A stretch of 12,495 nucleotides of DNA, taken from NCBI GenBank assembly GCA_020435025.1, contig JAGRAG010000009.1, forward strand, positions 1-12,495, read 5' to 3'. Under the pieces are notes generated by a model that saw only the letters and a program-made list of their open reading frames with translations, did no database searches and was not told the DNA's origin. Within the stretch, counting starts at the first letter, position 1. Each line of letters opens with the position of its first letter. Below, piece after piece: positions 1 through 7,111 of this stretch. Source of the DNA: Bdellovibrionales bacterium. GTDB taxonomy: Bacteria; Bdellovibrionota; Bdellovibrionia; Bdellovibrionales; UBA1609. Both the position numbers and the translations under genes were made by a program.

Positions 1-62
1 TGGAGGTGGCGGCCGGATTTGAACCGGCGTACACGGATTTGCAGTCCACTGCCTAGCCACTC
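1..62 (-). pseudogene. tRNA-Cys remnant, left attachment-site end of the element
   Basis: Read on the minus strand, bases 62 to 1 give the D-loop, the 3' strand of the D-stem, an anticodon arm with the GCA anticodon (plus-strand TGC at 40-42), the T-arm (GCCGG/CCGGC around TTCAAAT), the 3' acceptor strand CGCCACC, a discriminator T and CCA at positions 1-3. The 5' acceptor strand and the 5' strand of the D-stem are absent: after position 62 the sequence turns into unrelated AT-rich DNA. The anticodon stem pairs with itself (GTGGA with TCCGT), so this is a fragment of a real tRNA-Cys distinct from the intact one at 12258-12331. It is best read as the tRNA side of an integration junction. Confidence 0.8.
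36..47. repeat. 12-bp core direct repeat, left copy (candidate att core)
   Basis: The 12-mer GATTTGCAGTCC covers the tRNA-Cys anticodon loop and flank. It recurs exactly at 12484-12495, and 11 of its 12 bases recur inside the intact tRNA-Cys at 12293-12303. Tyrosine recombinases often cross over in tRNA anticodon loops, so this is the likely core. That it is the actual crossover site is inference. Confidence 0.55.
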
Positions 63-256
63 ACAGGGCTTAAATTGAAAAAATCAAAGATTTAAAGGAT
101 TGCTAATTTAAGATTTCAACAACATTATATTGTTGTAATATTTACCTTATTTTAGCAATTTTGAGCAAAATAATCCACTTTTAGCTGTTAAATTATCAAA
201 TAAATGCTAATGTTATTTTAAATTGTTCCGATAGGTTGTTCTAAAAGGAGATTTGC
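63..256. other. gene-free AT-rich left end of the element
   Basis: No coding sequence is supported between the tRNA remnant and the first gene. The stretch is AT-rich. It holds a short inverted repeat, ACAACA (119-124) and TGTTGT (131-136) with a 6-nt spacer, which could be a recombinase arm site or an operator. A promoter for the gene at 257 must lie here, but no convincing -35/-10 pair stands out. Confidence 0.4.
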
Positions 257-796
257 GTGAAGAACCTCAGCGAAGTCGAAAAGAGCCTCCACGAAATTGT
301 GGCCAACACCCACCCTGATCTAAGGGAGAGTCTGGAGTTCATTCTGAGACACCTTATGGACCGTAAGCGACATAGAGAGACCACCAATGTTCCACAGCTC
401 TATTTCAAGCTAAAAGCTCAAGACGAGCCGAATTTGCCCCCTCTATGGCACTTCAAAGAAGTCTTTAGTCTCTTGGCAGAGGTTGGCGTGGGAAAACTGG
501 ATGAAACCACTCGTGATATGCGTTTTATGTTTCTCTATGAAGTTCAGTCCGTCGGGGCCTGTGGCCTGGGAAAAGGACACCTAAAACTAACGCCGAACCA
601 AGCCTCTGATGAAAATACTCAGCCCGAAGAGGAGTTGAGCCCCATGGCTTTGGTCCACAGAACTCTTTCTGTTGAAGTCCCTTTAAAAAACGATCGAAAA
701 GCAAAGCTTACCCTTCCATTGGATCTAACCAATAGTGAATGGAAGAAGATCTATCAAATTGCGAGCAAAGCAAGGGAGAGCCGGATTAAGAATTGA
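257..796 (+). CDS. hypothetical protein, 179 aa
   Basis: I do not recognise this protein. It starts at GTG with a good ribosome-binding site (AAGGAG, 7 nt upstream). It is soluble, with no signal peptide or membrane segment, and charged at both ends. The middle (about residues 105-130) is rich in Glu, Pro and Asn and looks like a flexible linker. The last 45 residues have a strand-like segment (VEVPLKNDRKAKLTLPLDLT) followed by a probable amphipathic helix. That could be a small folded C-terminal domain after an N-terminal helical one. It is the first gene inside the left end and is followed by a short HTH-like ORF on the same strand. A regulatory role is possible from position only. Base use is less AT-rich than the genes to the right, so it may have a different origin. 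Confidence 0.75.
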   Translation: MKNLSEVEKSLHEIVANTHPDLRESLEFILRHLMDRKRHRETTNVPQLYFKLKAQDEPNLPPLWHFKEVFSLLAEVGVGKLDETTRDMRFMFLYEVQSVGACGLGKGHLKLTPNQASDENTQPEEELSPMALVHRTLSVEVPLKNDRKAKLTLPLDLTNSEWKKIYQIASKARESRIKN

Positions 797-881
797 CAGC
801 TGTACCACTTTAAAGACTCCAAAAATGAATCAAACCTTTGCACGTTAAAAAAAGAAAATTGCATAGATACAAGGCTATTCT

Positions 882-1040
882 GTGAGAGCTTTAGCTGAAG
901 CAGTGGGGACCAGTCTTTCTCAGGTACAAAGAATGTTTTCAAGCACAGCAACCAAATGCACGCTAGAAACACTTATGAAGTTTTCGGTGATTACTGGAGT
1001 GGATCTCCATAGAATTCTTAAAATAAACAAGGCATCTTAA
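882..1040 (+). CDS. short XRE/HTH-like ORF, probably truncated
   Basis: A 52-codon frame starts at GTG and ends at TAA, with a weak AAGG 7 nt upstream. It includes LAEAVGTSLSQVQRMF, then TLETLMKFSVITGVDL. This matches the usual layout of XRE-type helix-turn-helix proteins: 'LA..vGtS.sQvqRm' for helices 2-3, then 'tLetL.k...itGvdL'. The helix that normally precedes the 'LAE' helix is missing in this frame. A helix-like stretch ending KLHRYKAIL lies in another frame just upstream and runs into a TGA at 883-885. The gene may therefore be frameshifted or worn down. If expressed, it would be a small DNA-binding regulator for the neighbouring genes. Confidence is limited by its shortness. Confidence 0.45.
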   Translation: MRALAEAVGTSLSQVQRMFSSTATKCTLETLMKFSVITGVDLHRILKINKAS

Positions 1041-1082
1041 GCCTCAACTCTTTTTATCTCCGCACTCCTCGAATTTATTTCA

Positions 1083-1105
1083 CAGGGGAACTCTTCTGAG
1101 CCCTG
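1083..1105 (+). other. hairpin in the leader of the lipoprotein gene
   Basis: CAGGG (1083-1087) pairs with CCCTG (1101-1105) and CTC (1091-1093) with GAG (1098-1100), leaving a GAA bulge and a TTCT loop. It lies 33 nt upstream of the ATG at 1139. No T-run follows, so it is not a terminator. It could influence mRNA stability or translation. Confidence 0.3.
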
Positions 1106-1138
1106 ACGAAACAAAGTTCAAGGGCCTTGGAGGTAAAA

Positions 1139-2119
1139 ATGAAACACTTAATTCTTCTCTTAACACTTACCATTCTGACAGGTTGTGGATCCAAGGAAAA
1201 TTCACCACCATCAGCTCCACCTGTTGGCATCGAACCTTGTGTTGATTGCATTCCTGAAGATGACCCATTGGGGCGAATAACTAAGACTGATTACACTCTT
1301 AATGACCTCTGGCAAGAGGGATTTCCGAAAGACAATCTTGATGCTGAACATCACACATACTTAAAAGGTAATGGTTTTGAGATTGCTCCTATTAAAAACG
1401 ACCTGTATGGCAGAGCTTTTTACTTAGAAAAAGTTCATTGTGGTGGAATTACTGACCAAAGAACCTATGTTGGCTTCACTGATGAATACACCAAAAACTC
1501 ACAAATTCTTATTAGAATTACGGGAAATAGGATTGAGCAATTCTCCTACCGGACAACTATTAATTCCAATCCATCAGCCTATGCGCAAGTTGAGAAAATT
1601 TCCGAAGAGACTTGGGATTGCGTAGAGGGAGTTTTACATCGACCTGGGGATGTCAATTATGGAACTCCGGACAGCGACAACTATTTGGCTTTGGGATCTA
1701 TTGCTGTTGGTAAAATAGGAACCTGGTTTGTATTGGCATTTCAAGATAACTCAATCAATCCGACACTTCCTGGCACCACAGAATACTATCAGGTTCTTTA
1801 TAAAAGTGGTTTTCTACAACCGACAAATAACCAAGAGATTACAATTGGCAAAAATAACCCAGCAAAGCTTATCTACTACGACAACGGATTTATACAGTGT
1901 GAATACACAGCGAACTCAAACATTTTTAGCCAAATCATCTCAGGTAATATAAATACAAGAATTTTTACTGCGCACAGCGGGATCCAACAAGAGAAAGCTC
2001 ACTTTATTCAAATCAAGAATCTTTCCGACAAAAATAATCAACCAAAAGAATGCATTTACGGGAATTTTTCAGAAGATTTAAACACAAAATTTATTGATCT
2101 CGTCATGGCTTGCAAATAA
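1139..2119 (+). CDS. putative outer-membrane lipoprotein, 326 aa
   Basis: The N-terminus is a type II signal peptide: MKH, a run of Leu/Ile/Thr, then the lipobox LTGC with Cys16 as the predicted lipidated residue. The residue after Cys is Gly, so export to the outer membrane is expected under the E. coli Lol rule. A Ser/Pro-rich tether with two further Cys residues follows (PCVDCIPEDD). The rest, about 280 residues, is a mixed-strand secreted domain with several scattered Cys and no family I recognise. I chose ATG 1139 rather than the in-frame TTG at 1127 because GGAGG sits 5 nt upstream of it and the TTG would add residues before the signal peptide. The next gene follows after 10 nt, so the two are probably co-transcribed. 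The function is unknown; surface display or periplasmic binding are possible roles. Confidence 0.8.
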   Translation: MKHLILLLTLTILTGCGSKENSPPSAPPVGIEPCVDCIPEDDPLGRITKTDYTLNDLWQEGFPKDNLDAEHHTYLKGNGFEIAPIKNDLYGRAFYLEKVHCGGITDQRTYVGFTDEYTKNSQILIRITGNRIEQFSYRTTINSNPSAYAQVEKISEETWDCVEGVLHRPGDVNYGTPDSDNYLALGSIAVGKIGTWFVLAFQDNSINPTLPGTTEYYQVLYKSGFLQPTNNQEITIGKNNPAKLIYYDNGFIQCEYTANSNIFSQIISGNINTRIFTAHSGIQQEKAHFIQIKNLSDKNNQPKECIYGNFSEDLNTKFIDLVMACK

Positions 2120-2129
2120 GGAGTGTGCA

Positions 2130-2726
2130 ATGTTTTTAGCTAAGCTTATTTATTTTTTATTACTTTTAAGTGAAATAATTCTAACTGCAATAAAAATTCT
2201 CACCTTGATAGCCTTCACATTATTCCTAACATCTGTTCCCACTATTGGAGTCGGTCTATTTCTTGACCGAATTCCTTGGCCAGTAGACTTTCCTTTGCTT
2301 CTCATAATTGGGGCAGTAGCAACGGCCATGGCACTTTTTAAATTTACAATTGGTCAAGTGCGCAAGACAAAGAACCTTCTAATTGCCATCATATATAATA
2401 GAGAAGACTGTTTGATGAAAATTCAAAATCTATTTGAGCGAGATCAAAAACTTAGGGCTTCAATTGAATGCCTAGAAAATGAATTCCAAGCCAAAAAGGT
2501 CAAACTCGATGAACAATTGAAAAAGCAAGAGCTGGCCATAAAAGAAGCCAATATTAAAATGGCTCAAAATATAGAGAAGCATAATAACCATATCATAAAG
2601 CTAAAAAACAACGTCGATCAGGAACTCCATGCTTATGCACTTAAAAAAGCCATAGAGCGTTTTGCCGGAGATAAGGCAATTGAAAAAGCGGCTCTGAAGA
2701 AAACTGGAAACGACTGGGATCATTAG
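2130..2726 (+). CDS. membrane protein with C-terminal coiled coil, 198 aa
   Basis: ATG 2130 has AAGGAG 8 nt upstream. An upstream in-frame start at 2094 lies inside the preceding gene and is less likely. Residues 5-45 are very hydrophobic and probably form one or two membrane segments. A loop (DRIPWPVDF) leads to another segment at about 54-76. From about residue 97 to 175 the chain is highly charged, rich in Lys, Glu, Gln and Asn, with heptad-like spacing of Leu/Ile, so a long coiled coil is likely, probably cytoplasmic. I recognise no family. This layout (membrane anchor plus coiled coil) is seen in scaffold or partner proteins of envelope machines, but no specific role can be claimed. It is coupled to the lipoprotein gene upstream, and a 220-nt gap with possible promoter signals separates it from the next gene. 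Confidence 0.75.
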   Translation: MFLAKLIYFLLLLSEIILTAIKILTLIAFTLFLTSVPTIGVGLFLDRIPWPVDFPLLLIIGAVATAMALFKFTIGQVRKTKNLLIAIIYNREDCLMKIQNLFERDQKLRASIECLENEFQAKKVKLDEQLKKQELAIKEANIKMAQNIEKHNNHIIKLKNNVDQELHAYALKKAIERFAGDKAIEKAALKKTGNDWDH

Positions 2727-2780
2727 TGGGCATTGATCCAAATAGCAGCGTCGTCAATATGGGGCCAGAGCGGTCGAATT

Positions 2781-2826
2781 TTGACAATTTTTGTCATTCC
2801 AGTCTGGCATTTTTTGTACTTATGAT
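2781..2826 (+). promoter_or_regulatory. possible promoter/operator upstream of the second lipoprotein gene
   Basis: A perfect TTGACA (2781-2786) overlaps a palindrome, TGACAA-TTT-TTGTCA (2782-2796). A TATGAT lies at 2821-2826, too far away for a standard spacer. A weaker TTGTCA (2791-2796) with TGTACT (2815-2820) has an 18-bp spacing. The palindrome could be a repressor site on a promoter for the unit starting at 2948. The promoter assignment is tentative. Confidence 0.35.
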
Positions 2827-2947
2827 TTGATTGCCTTCAAAATCTTCTTCAGAACAAAAATATCAGCCTCTTAGACGATCTAAACTAGGAATGGAATTTG
2901 TAATTACTGCAAGCGTAAATAAAATTGACACGTTTTTGGAGAAAACA

Positions 2948-3838
2948 ATGAAAAAGCTAATTCTTGCAGGAAGTTTAATAGCCTTATCCTCAATATGGGT
3001 GGCATGTGATTCTAAATTTGTAGAATCCTCCCCTGATTCTGTCCAGCTCAGTGGTATAACACTTGATGAGCGATTAACTCAAAAGGCTGAGATTGATGAG
3101 AGAATCAATCAAATTGACCAAGGAGTTGAAAAGGTAAAAAGAATCATTGATCTGTTTAAAAAGATTCAAAACCCTGATCAAGCACAAGATGTTTATACCC
3201 CGATAGATTTTGTACTTGATGTCAATGCAGAACTAAAAGCTAAAATCCCTGAAAACCGAGACGGTCGCCTTGTCCGATATAGCAAAATTGAACTTCCTCT
3301 CACAGTATTGTCTGAAGAATGCAGAACACTCCATACCTCCCTCGAATCAAGCGTCATCTACGAAGAGTCCGATGAGGAATCAACTACTGAGTCTACAGAG
3401 AAAAAAGCCATCGGTGAGAAACTGACTTATTCTTTTCGTTCATGCGCTTCAGAAGAAAAGTACCTCGTTGCTGTTGAGGCTAACTGGATCGGTTCAAACT
3501 TAGAGATTAAGTTGAACAATGAAAATTTAGAAACAATTTTCAAAGACATCGTAGTTAACGAGGTTTTAAAAGATTCCGCATGTAGAATCACTCAAGACTC
3601 CGAGAAAATTATCGACACCATTCACTGCTCAAACATTAAGGTTCAACTTTCAAACAGTGAAGATGCCATGGTTAATGATATGATTTTCAATAATTCCGGT
3701 GAAGTTCGATTTGAAGCTAATGCCGATATTTTTGAGAATGCTCGCAAAAAAGCAACTTCAGAAATCACAGTCCTTGCGAATGGCGAAGTTAAATTCGATT
3801 TAAATAAAATTGAAGAAAATGCCAGTGAGAGCCAGTAA
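2948..3838 (+). CDS. putative lipoprotein, 296 aa
   Basis: The start is ATG 2948 with GGAG 6 nt upstream. The frame stays open upstream to 2831, but that extension would bury the signal peptide. The N-terminus MKKLILAGSLIALSSIWVAC is a type II signal with lipidated Cys20. Asp follows the Cys, which in E. coli would keep the protein in the inner membrane; whether that rule holds in this host is unknown. Residues about 40-75 are helical and charged. Residues about 90-200 carry an acidic, Ser/Glu/Thr-rich loop (EESDEESTTEST) inside a strand-rich domain with Cys residues that could form disulfides. No family is recognised. It is the first gene of a tight unit of four, with a 1-bp gap to the next gene, so it probably acts together with the TPR lipoprotein and the barrel-like protein. 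Confidence 0.8.
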   Translation: MKKLILAGSLIALSSIWVACDSKFVESSPDSVQLSGITLDERLTQKAEIDERINQIDQGVEKVKRIIDLFKKIQNPDQAQDVYTPIDFVLDVNAELKAKIPENRDGRLVRYSKIELPLTVLSEECRTLHTSLESSVIYEESDEESTTESTEKKAIGEKLTYSFRSCASEEKYLVAVEANWIGSNLEIKLNNENLETIFKDIVVNEVLKDSACRITQDSEKIIDTIHCSNIKVQLSNSEDAMVNDMIFNNSGEVRFEANADIFENARKKATSEITVLANGEVKFDLNKIEENASESQ

Positions 3839-3839
3839 A

Positions 3840-4703
3840 ATGAAAAAGTTGATTACCGCATCCCTTTTAGCTGTAGCTTGCATTGTAATAAATGCTTGCG
3901 CCAAGAACGACACTCAGAATAAAAAAGAAGATGTGGTTCTCAAATCTTACCGTCTCATTGACGAGCAAAGAACTGATGAAGCCATCGAATTACTTGAATC
4001 AGAATTAGCCAGCGATCCAGATAACTATGAATACAAGATAACTTTGGCTTCAGCCTACGCCCACAAGGGTGGAATGAAAGTTCAAAAATTTGTACCAGCA
4101 GTTAGTAAAGCTGATAAAATGAAAGATCTAAAACTTTCTCTAGAAGATGTTGACGACAAAGCCAGCGTAAGTAATCAGGTTAACACCACGGCAATCAATG
4201 TTGCTCGTCTCTTAACTCAGTTTGCACAATTTTTTGAAGTCTATGCTGTTATTCCAGTTATCAATTCTGATCAAGCAACCTACATCAAGCATGCCATTTA
4301 TCTCCTGAACGAGACAGACGACAGATTAAAACCTGAGGATGCTCTCTATCGAGCAATCCTTGGTATCATCATGTTTAAACACATACTAGCAGAAGGTCTA
4401 ATTGGGGAGTTTGTAAAACCTGAGGGATCAGAAACTTGTCGTTTTGACCTTGGAAATGTGAATGATACCTTTGTTGAGCTAGGTAAAACGCTAATTGGTG
4501 TCTTAAATGATATCGGATATGCAAATGATGACCAAGCCAAAGACCTAAAAACTACTAGTGATGAGGTCGCTGACACCGTCTCTAACTTGACTTTAGCCAC
4601 AACGTCATTGATGGTTATAGATGAAGCTTCGAGCATGTTTTTACAACAAGCGGTAATACAGCATGGATTTGGAAAACTCATTAAATGTGGTGGAGATCAG
4701 TAG
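3840..4703 (+). CDS. TPR-containing lipoprotein, 287 aa
   Basis: The start is ATG 3840, one base after the preceding stop codon, with only a weak purine-rich site upstream (GAGAG), so translation is probably coupled. The signal peptide MKKLITASLLAVACIVINAC gives a lipobox INAC with Cys20; Ala follows, so the outer membrane is expected. Residues about 35-78 look like a TPR repeat: YRLIDEQRTDEAIELLESEL, then a DPDN turn and YEYKITLASAYAHKG. The remainder is mostly helical with several AT/LL-rich stretches. This layout resembles the TatT-like TPR lipoproteins that partner periplasmic or outer-membrane proteins, but the match is by general pattern only. It overlaps the next gene by 19 bp. A scaffold role for the neighbouring barrel protein is inference. 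Confidence 0.8.
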   Translation: MKKLITASLLAVACIVINACAKNDTQNKKEDVVLKSYRLIDEQRTDEAIELLESELASDPDNYEYKITLASAYAHKGGMKVQKFVPAVSKADKMKDLKLSLEDVDDKASVSNQVNTTAINVARLLTQFAQFFEVYAVIPVINSDQATYIKHAIYLLNETDDRLKPEDALYRAILGIIMFKHILAEGLIGEFVKPEGSETCRFDLGNVNDTFVELGKTLIGVLNDIGYANDDQAKDLKTTSDEVADTVSNLTLATTSLMVIDEASSMFLQQAVIQHGFGKLIKCGGDQ

Positions 4704-5755
4704 CTCTATTCTTATCTGTTTCATCAGGAATTTTTTCCACCTCTCCAGCTCTAGCCCAATCCCTAGCCTTTAGTCGCAATCCGCGAACTTTTGAAACTGT
4801 TCAGTCTAGTCTTTTCATTAAAGGAATGGCCCATTCCTGCTTGGCTATAAAAAACATCCCCGATGGTATGCCTTGTAATCCAGCCAATGTACCTCTTCAG
4901 AAAAAGCCCAAACTTGGGATTGAGCTCTTACTGTCCAACGGGTACTCCTCATTAAATAATGTGAGAAAGTTAATAAAAGGAGAGGTGTCTGATGAGTTGG
5001 TGGACACACTTTTCTCTGAAGGAAAAATTATTCAAATAGAGGCCAACGCTGAGCTTGATTTTCAATCAAACCTTTTAAATGCCCGCTATACCCCTTTAAC
5101 TGTTAAAGGGCTTTCCGTTGTAAGAAATGAAGCCAATCCCGACGTGGAACTCTCTGTCATGGAAGAAAAGGGATTTATGTTCCAAACAGGTATAGAAACC
5201 TTTGATAATCTATTTTTAGGTGTACAAGCAAGGTTTGTTGAAAGAAAGTTTATCCGCCAACAATTTAAACTTATTTCTCTTGGCACCACAGCTGGTCGAG
5301 ATGCTTTAAAAGCTAAAGAGCAAACAGCTACATATATAGAGCCTGGTGCCACATGGATTCTAGCAAAAAAATGGCAACCACGTGTTTCACTGCTAGTCGC
5401 CAATTTAGGCTCGGTCTCGCAAGAGTATGACGAACTAAAAGTGCCTGTTGATGTGCAATTTGGTTTTGGTATCAGTCCCCCAGTGAAATGGGGAGAGTTA
5501 GAAATTTCTCTTGAGTACAAGAGTTTATCCTACGAAGAAGAAACGGATTTCGAGAAGCTCAGATTTGGTGGTTCTTATAATTTTGGAGCAATGAACCTAG
5601 TCGCAGGATTAGATGCCAATGGTATTTCTGGTGGAATTTTCTATGCTCTCGATCAAATTGATGCAGGTGTTTTATTTTCAACAACAAAACTAACAAATGA
5701 GGACGAAGATTTCTTTACTCAAACTGTCTACGTACAGCTTGGCTGGCGTATTTAG
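4685..5755 (+). CDS. putative outer-membrane beta-barrel protein, 356 aa
   Basis: ATG 4685 lies inside the end of the preceding gene. The N-terminus has a type I signal peptide ending PALA, with cleavage expected before Gln25. From about residue 75 onward the chain alternates hydrophobic and polar residues with aromatic girdles, for example FMFQTGIETFDNLFLGVQAR, then DVQFGFGISPPV and ELEISLEYKSLSYEE. It has repeated 'GGSYNFG...LVAGLDANG..GGIFYALDQIDAGVLFS' style hairpins. This is typical of 8-14-strand outer-membrane barrels and resembles the last strands of PorV/FadL/TraF_2-like proteins. The exact family is unsure. The last residues (VQLGWRI) end in Ile rather than the usual Phe. Its overlap with both neighbours suggests a joint envelope function. 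Confidence 0.75.
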   Translation: MWWRSVALFLSVSSGIFSTSPALAQSLAFSRNPRTFETVQSSLFIKGMAHSCLAIKNIPDGMPCNPANVPLQKKPKLGIELLLSNGYSSLNNVRKLIKGEVSDELVDTLFSEGKIIQIEANAELDFQSNLLNARYTPLTVKGLSVVRNEANPDVELSVMEEKGFMFQTGIETFDNLFLGVQARFVERKFIRQQFKLISLGTTAGRDALKAKEQTATYIEPGATWILAKKWQPRVSLLVANLGSVSQEYDELKVPVDVQFGFGISPPVKWGELEISLEYKSLSYEEETDFEKLRFGGSYNFGAMNLVAGLDANGISGGIFYALDQIDAGVLFSTTKLTNEDEDFFTQTVYVQLGWRI

Positions 5756-6317
5756 ATCAGCCACTTTTTTTATTCTCTTAGCTTTTTCTGTGCAGGCTAT
5801 TGCTTTAGAGGAAGTGGAAGTTAATAAAGAGAGAATTTATTGGAAAGACTTTTCCAAAGAGGTGCGCCTATTGAAAGAGGCCGATTATCGCAATGGGCTG
5901 AGCTATATCATCAGCGGGACAATAGCTTTAGCGGGAGGTATCTGGGGCGAAAGCATTACCGACGATCCAGCCGAAAAGGGAATTTACACAGTTTTCCAAA
6001 CAATCGGGATAGCATCGGTTGGTTATGGAGCTTACCAGTGGAAAATTGGAGGAGAGGAACGAGCCCTCTACGATGCCCTCCGATACACTCGTGGCCTATC
6101 ACCAAAAGACAAGTCTCTTTTCCTGCGAACTTATTATCATCAAAAAAAGCTGAGAGATAAAAGAGAAAGGGTGATTAAAGCTATTACTCATGGACTGGTC
6201 GCAGCTCTTAATATTTACAGTGCGACTCAGCAAGATCAAAGTGGAGTTAAAAACGCTCTGTTTTTTGTTGGCGGTGTCAATCTTTTAGCCTCAGCCTCCT
6301 ACACATTTGAGTTTTAA
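5697..6317 (+). CDS. exported envelope protein, 206 aa or shorter
   Basis: The frame opens at ATG 5697, inside the barrel gene (59-bp overlap). A TTG at 5739 would give a more compact signal peptide, MAGVFRSATFFILLAFSVQAIA. Neither start has a clear ribosome-binding site, so the start is uncertain. After the predicted cleavage (AIA/LEEVEV) comes a charged segment, then two hydrophobic Gly-rich stretches (about residues 67-85 and 95-115), a basic helical region and a final hydrophobic stretch ending SASYTFEF. A C-terminal Phe with alternating aromatics is the usual signature of outer-membrane insertion. It could be a small barrel or a membrane-associated partner of the upstream barrel. It converges on the rep gene and overlaps its stop codon by a few bases. 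Confidence 0.7.
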   Translation: MRTKISLLKLSTYSLAGVFRSATFFILLAFSVQAIALEEVEVNKERIYWKDFSKEVRLLKEADYRNGLSYIISGTIALAGGIWGESITDDPAEKGIYTVFQTIGIASVGYGAYQWKIGGEERALYDALRYTRGLSPKDKSLFLRTYYHQKKLRDKRERVIKAITHGLVAALNIYSATQQDQSGVKNALFFVGGVNLLASASYTFEF

Positions 6318-7111
6318 ATAGTTCCTGCAAGAACCATCTTTTTTAACTTTTGCCATTGTCGGTGTGAATTACCTTTTGCCGTCTTTACCTCGTAAAAATT
6401 AAAGAAATCAGAGAATAAATCAGTATAAAGATCCCCAAAATTCAAATCGAAAACTGTTTGCAAATGCTTTTTTAAGTAAGATCGGTTCATAACTCGCAAT
6501 TCGACTCGAAAAACCTTATTGAGGTCCGTCTCTTTTCCGTAAATGTGTTTATAATATTGGTATTTTCCGTCAGAACGATTCTTATTTTCCTCAACCTCAA
6601 CACCTTTATTATATATATTTAGAAATCTAACTGCGCTTCCTACATATAAGCTTGATAGTTGTGGCTCACCCGATTTGCCAATGCTGTAAAACTTTGAAGC
6701 CCTGCACTTTCCCCTCTTCGGTTTAAATGTCATTCCATCCTTAAAATTGAAGACTTCAGAAAGTGAAGAGGAATTGGCTAAGACGTCCATGCAGATATCT
6801 ACACGGGTTAGTGAGGTCAACTCGGGGAAATTGAACGTGAAATTGTTAATATACGCGTTCAATAATTTCTTATGTCTCGACAGGGTGTAGAATTCACCTT
6901 TGAAAGTGGTTTCGACCCCTCGATTGGCCATGAGAACATGAATTCCTTTGCGAGTAAATATCTCCCCATAAATATTGTGCTTACTCTGACCAGAGTTATT
7001 CATATCGAAAAGCCTCCGAAAATGTGAATCCCTTGGGATATCTGAGTCCGTTTTTCTTGGCAACCTTTGGTTAATTTTAACCAGATCAAGTCGTCTGGAG
7101 AGTACAATCAT
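6314..7111 (-). CDS. Rep_trans-type rolling-circle initiator / MOBT-like relaxase, 265 aa
   Basis: The conserved blocks of the Rep_trans family (PF02486: pT181 Rep, phage RstA, ICEBs1 NicK) appear in order. The sequence has LTRVDICMDV (R103, D105, D109), then YVGSAVRFLNIYNKG (Y156, Y167, K169), then FRVELRVM (R202, E204, R206). Such proteins nick one strand at an origin through a Tyr nucleophile, probably Y167 in the 'IYNK' motif, and start rolling-circle replication or conjugative transfer. The length is at the short end of the family; an extra N-terminal HTH, present in some NicK-like proteins, is absent. The ATG overlaps the TGA of the upstream ATPase gene (ATGA), so the pair is translationally coupled. 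Whether it replicates the excised circle, processes it for transfer, or both cannot be told from sequence. Confidence 0.8.
   Translation of the reverse strand: MIVLSRRLDLVKINQRLPRKTDSDIPRDSHFRRLFDMNNSGQSKHNIYGEIFTRKGIHVLMANRGVETTFKGEFYTLSRHKKLLNAYINNFTFNFPELTSLTRVDICMDVLANSSSLSEVFNFKDGMTFKPKRGKCRASKFYSIGKSGEPQLSSLYVGSAVRFLNIYNKGVEVEENKNRSDGKYQYYKHIYGKETDLNKVFRVELRVMNRSYLKKHLQTVFDLNFGDLYTDLFSDFFNFYEVKTAKGNSHRQWQKLKKMVLAGTI
6321..6346 (+). terminator. weak rho-independent terminator of the envelope operon
   Basis: GTTC (6321-6324) and GAAC (6331-6334) form a short stem with a CTGCAA loop, followed by a T-run (CATCTTTTTT) on the plus strand. It starts 4 nt after the last plus-strand stop codon and lies inside the 3' end of the convergent rep gene. 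The stem is short, so confidence is low. Confidence 0.35.

Noticed and set aside
130..140. 11-mer TTGTTGTAATA shared with 8559-8569 beside the origin-like inverted repeat
   Set aside because: In AT-rich DNA an 11-bp match between two places in 12.5 kb is expected by chance, so no joint function can be claimed.
754..972. Minus-strand frame of 72 codons between the first gene and the lipoprotein gene
   Set aside because: No ribosome-binding site or recognisable protein pattern; it opposes the HTH-like frame, which makes better sense.
2805..2819. Possible sigma-54 promoter (TGGCA followed by GTAC)
   Set aside because: The invariant GC of the -12 element is not at the required spacing from the -24 GG.
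5086..5520. Long minus-strand frame inside the beta-barrel gene
   Set aside because: It is antisense to a gene with a clear signal peptide and barrel pattern; its own product is low-complexity Ser/Thr-rich and has no start signal.
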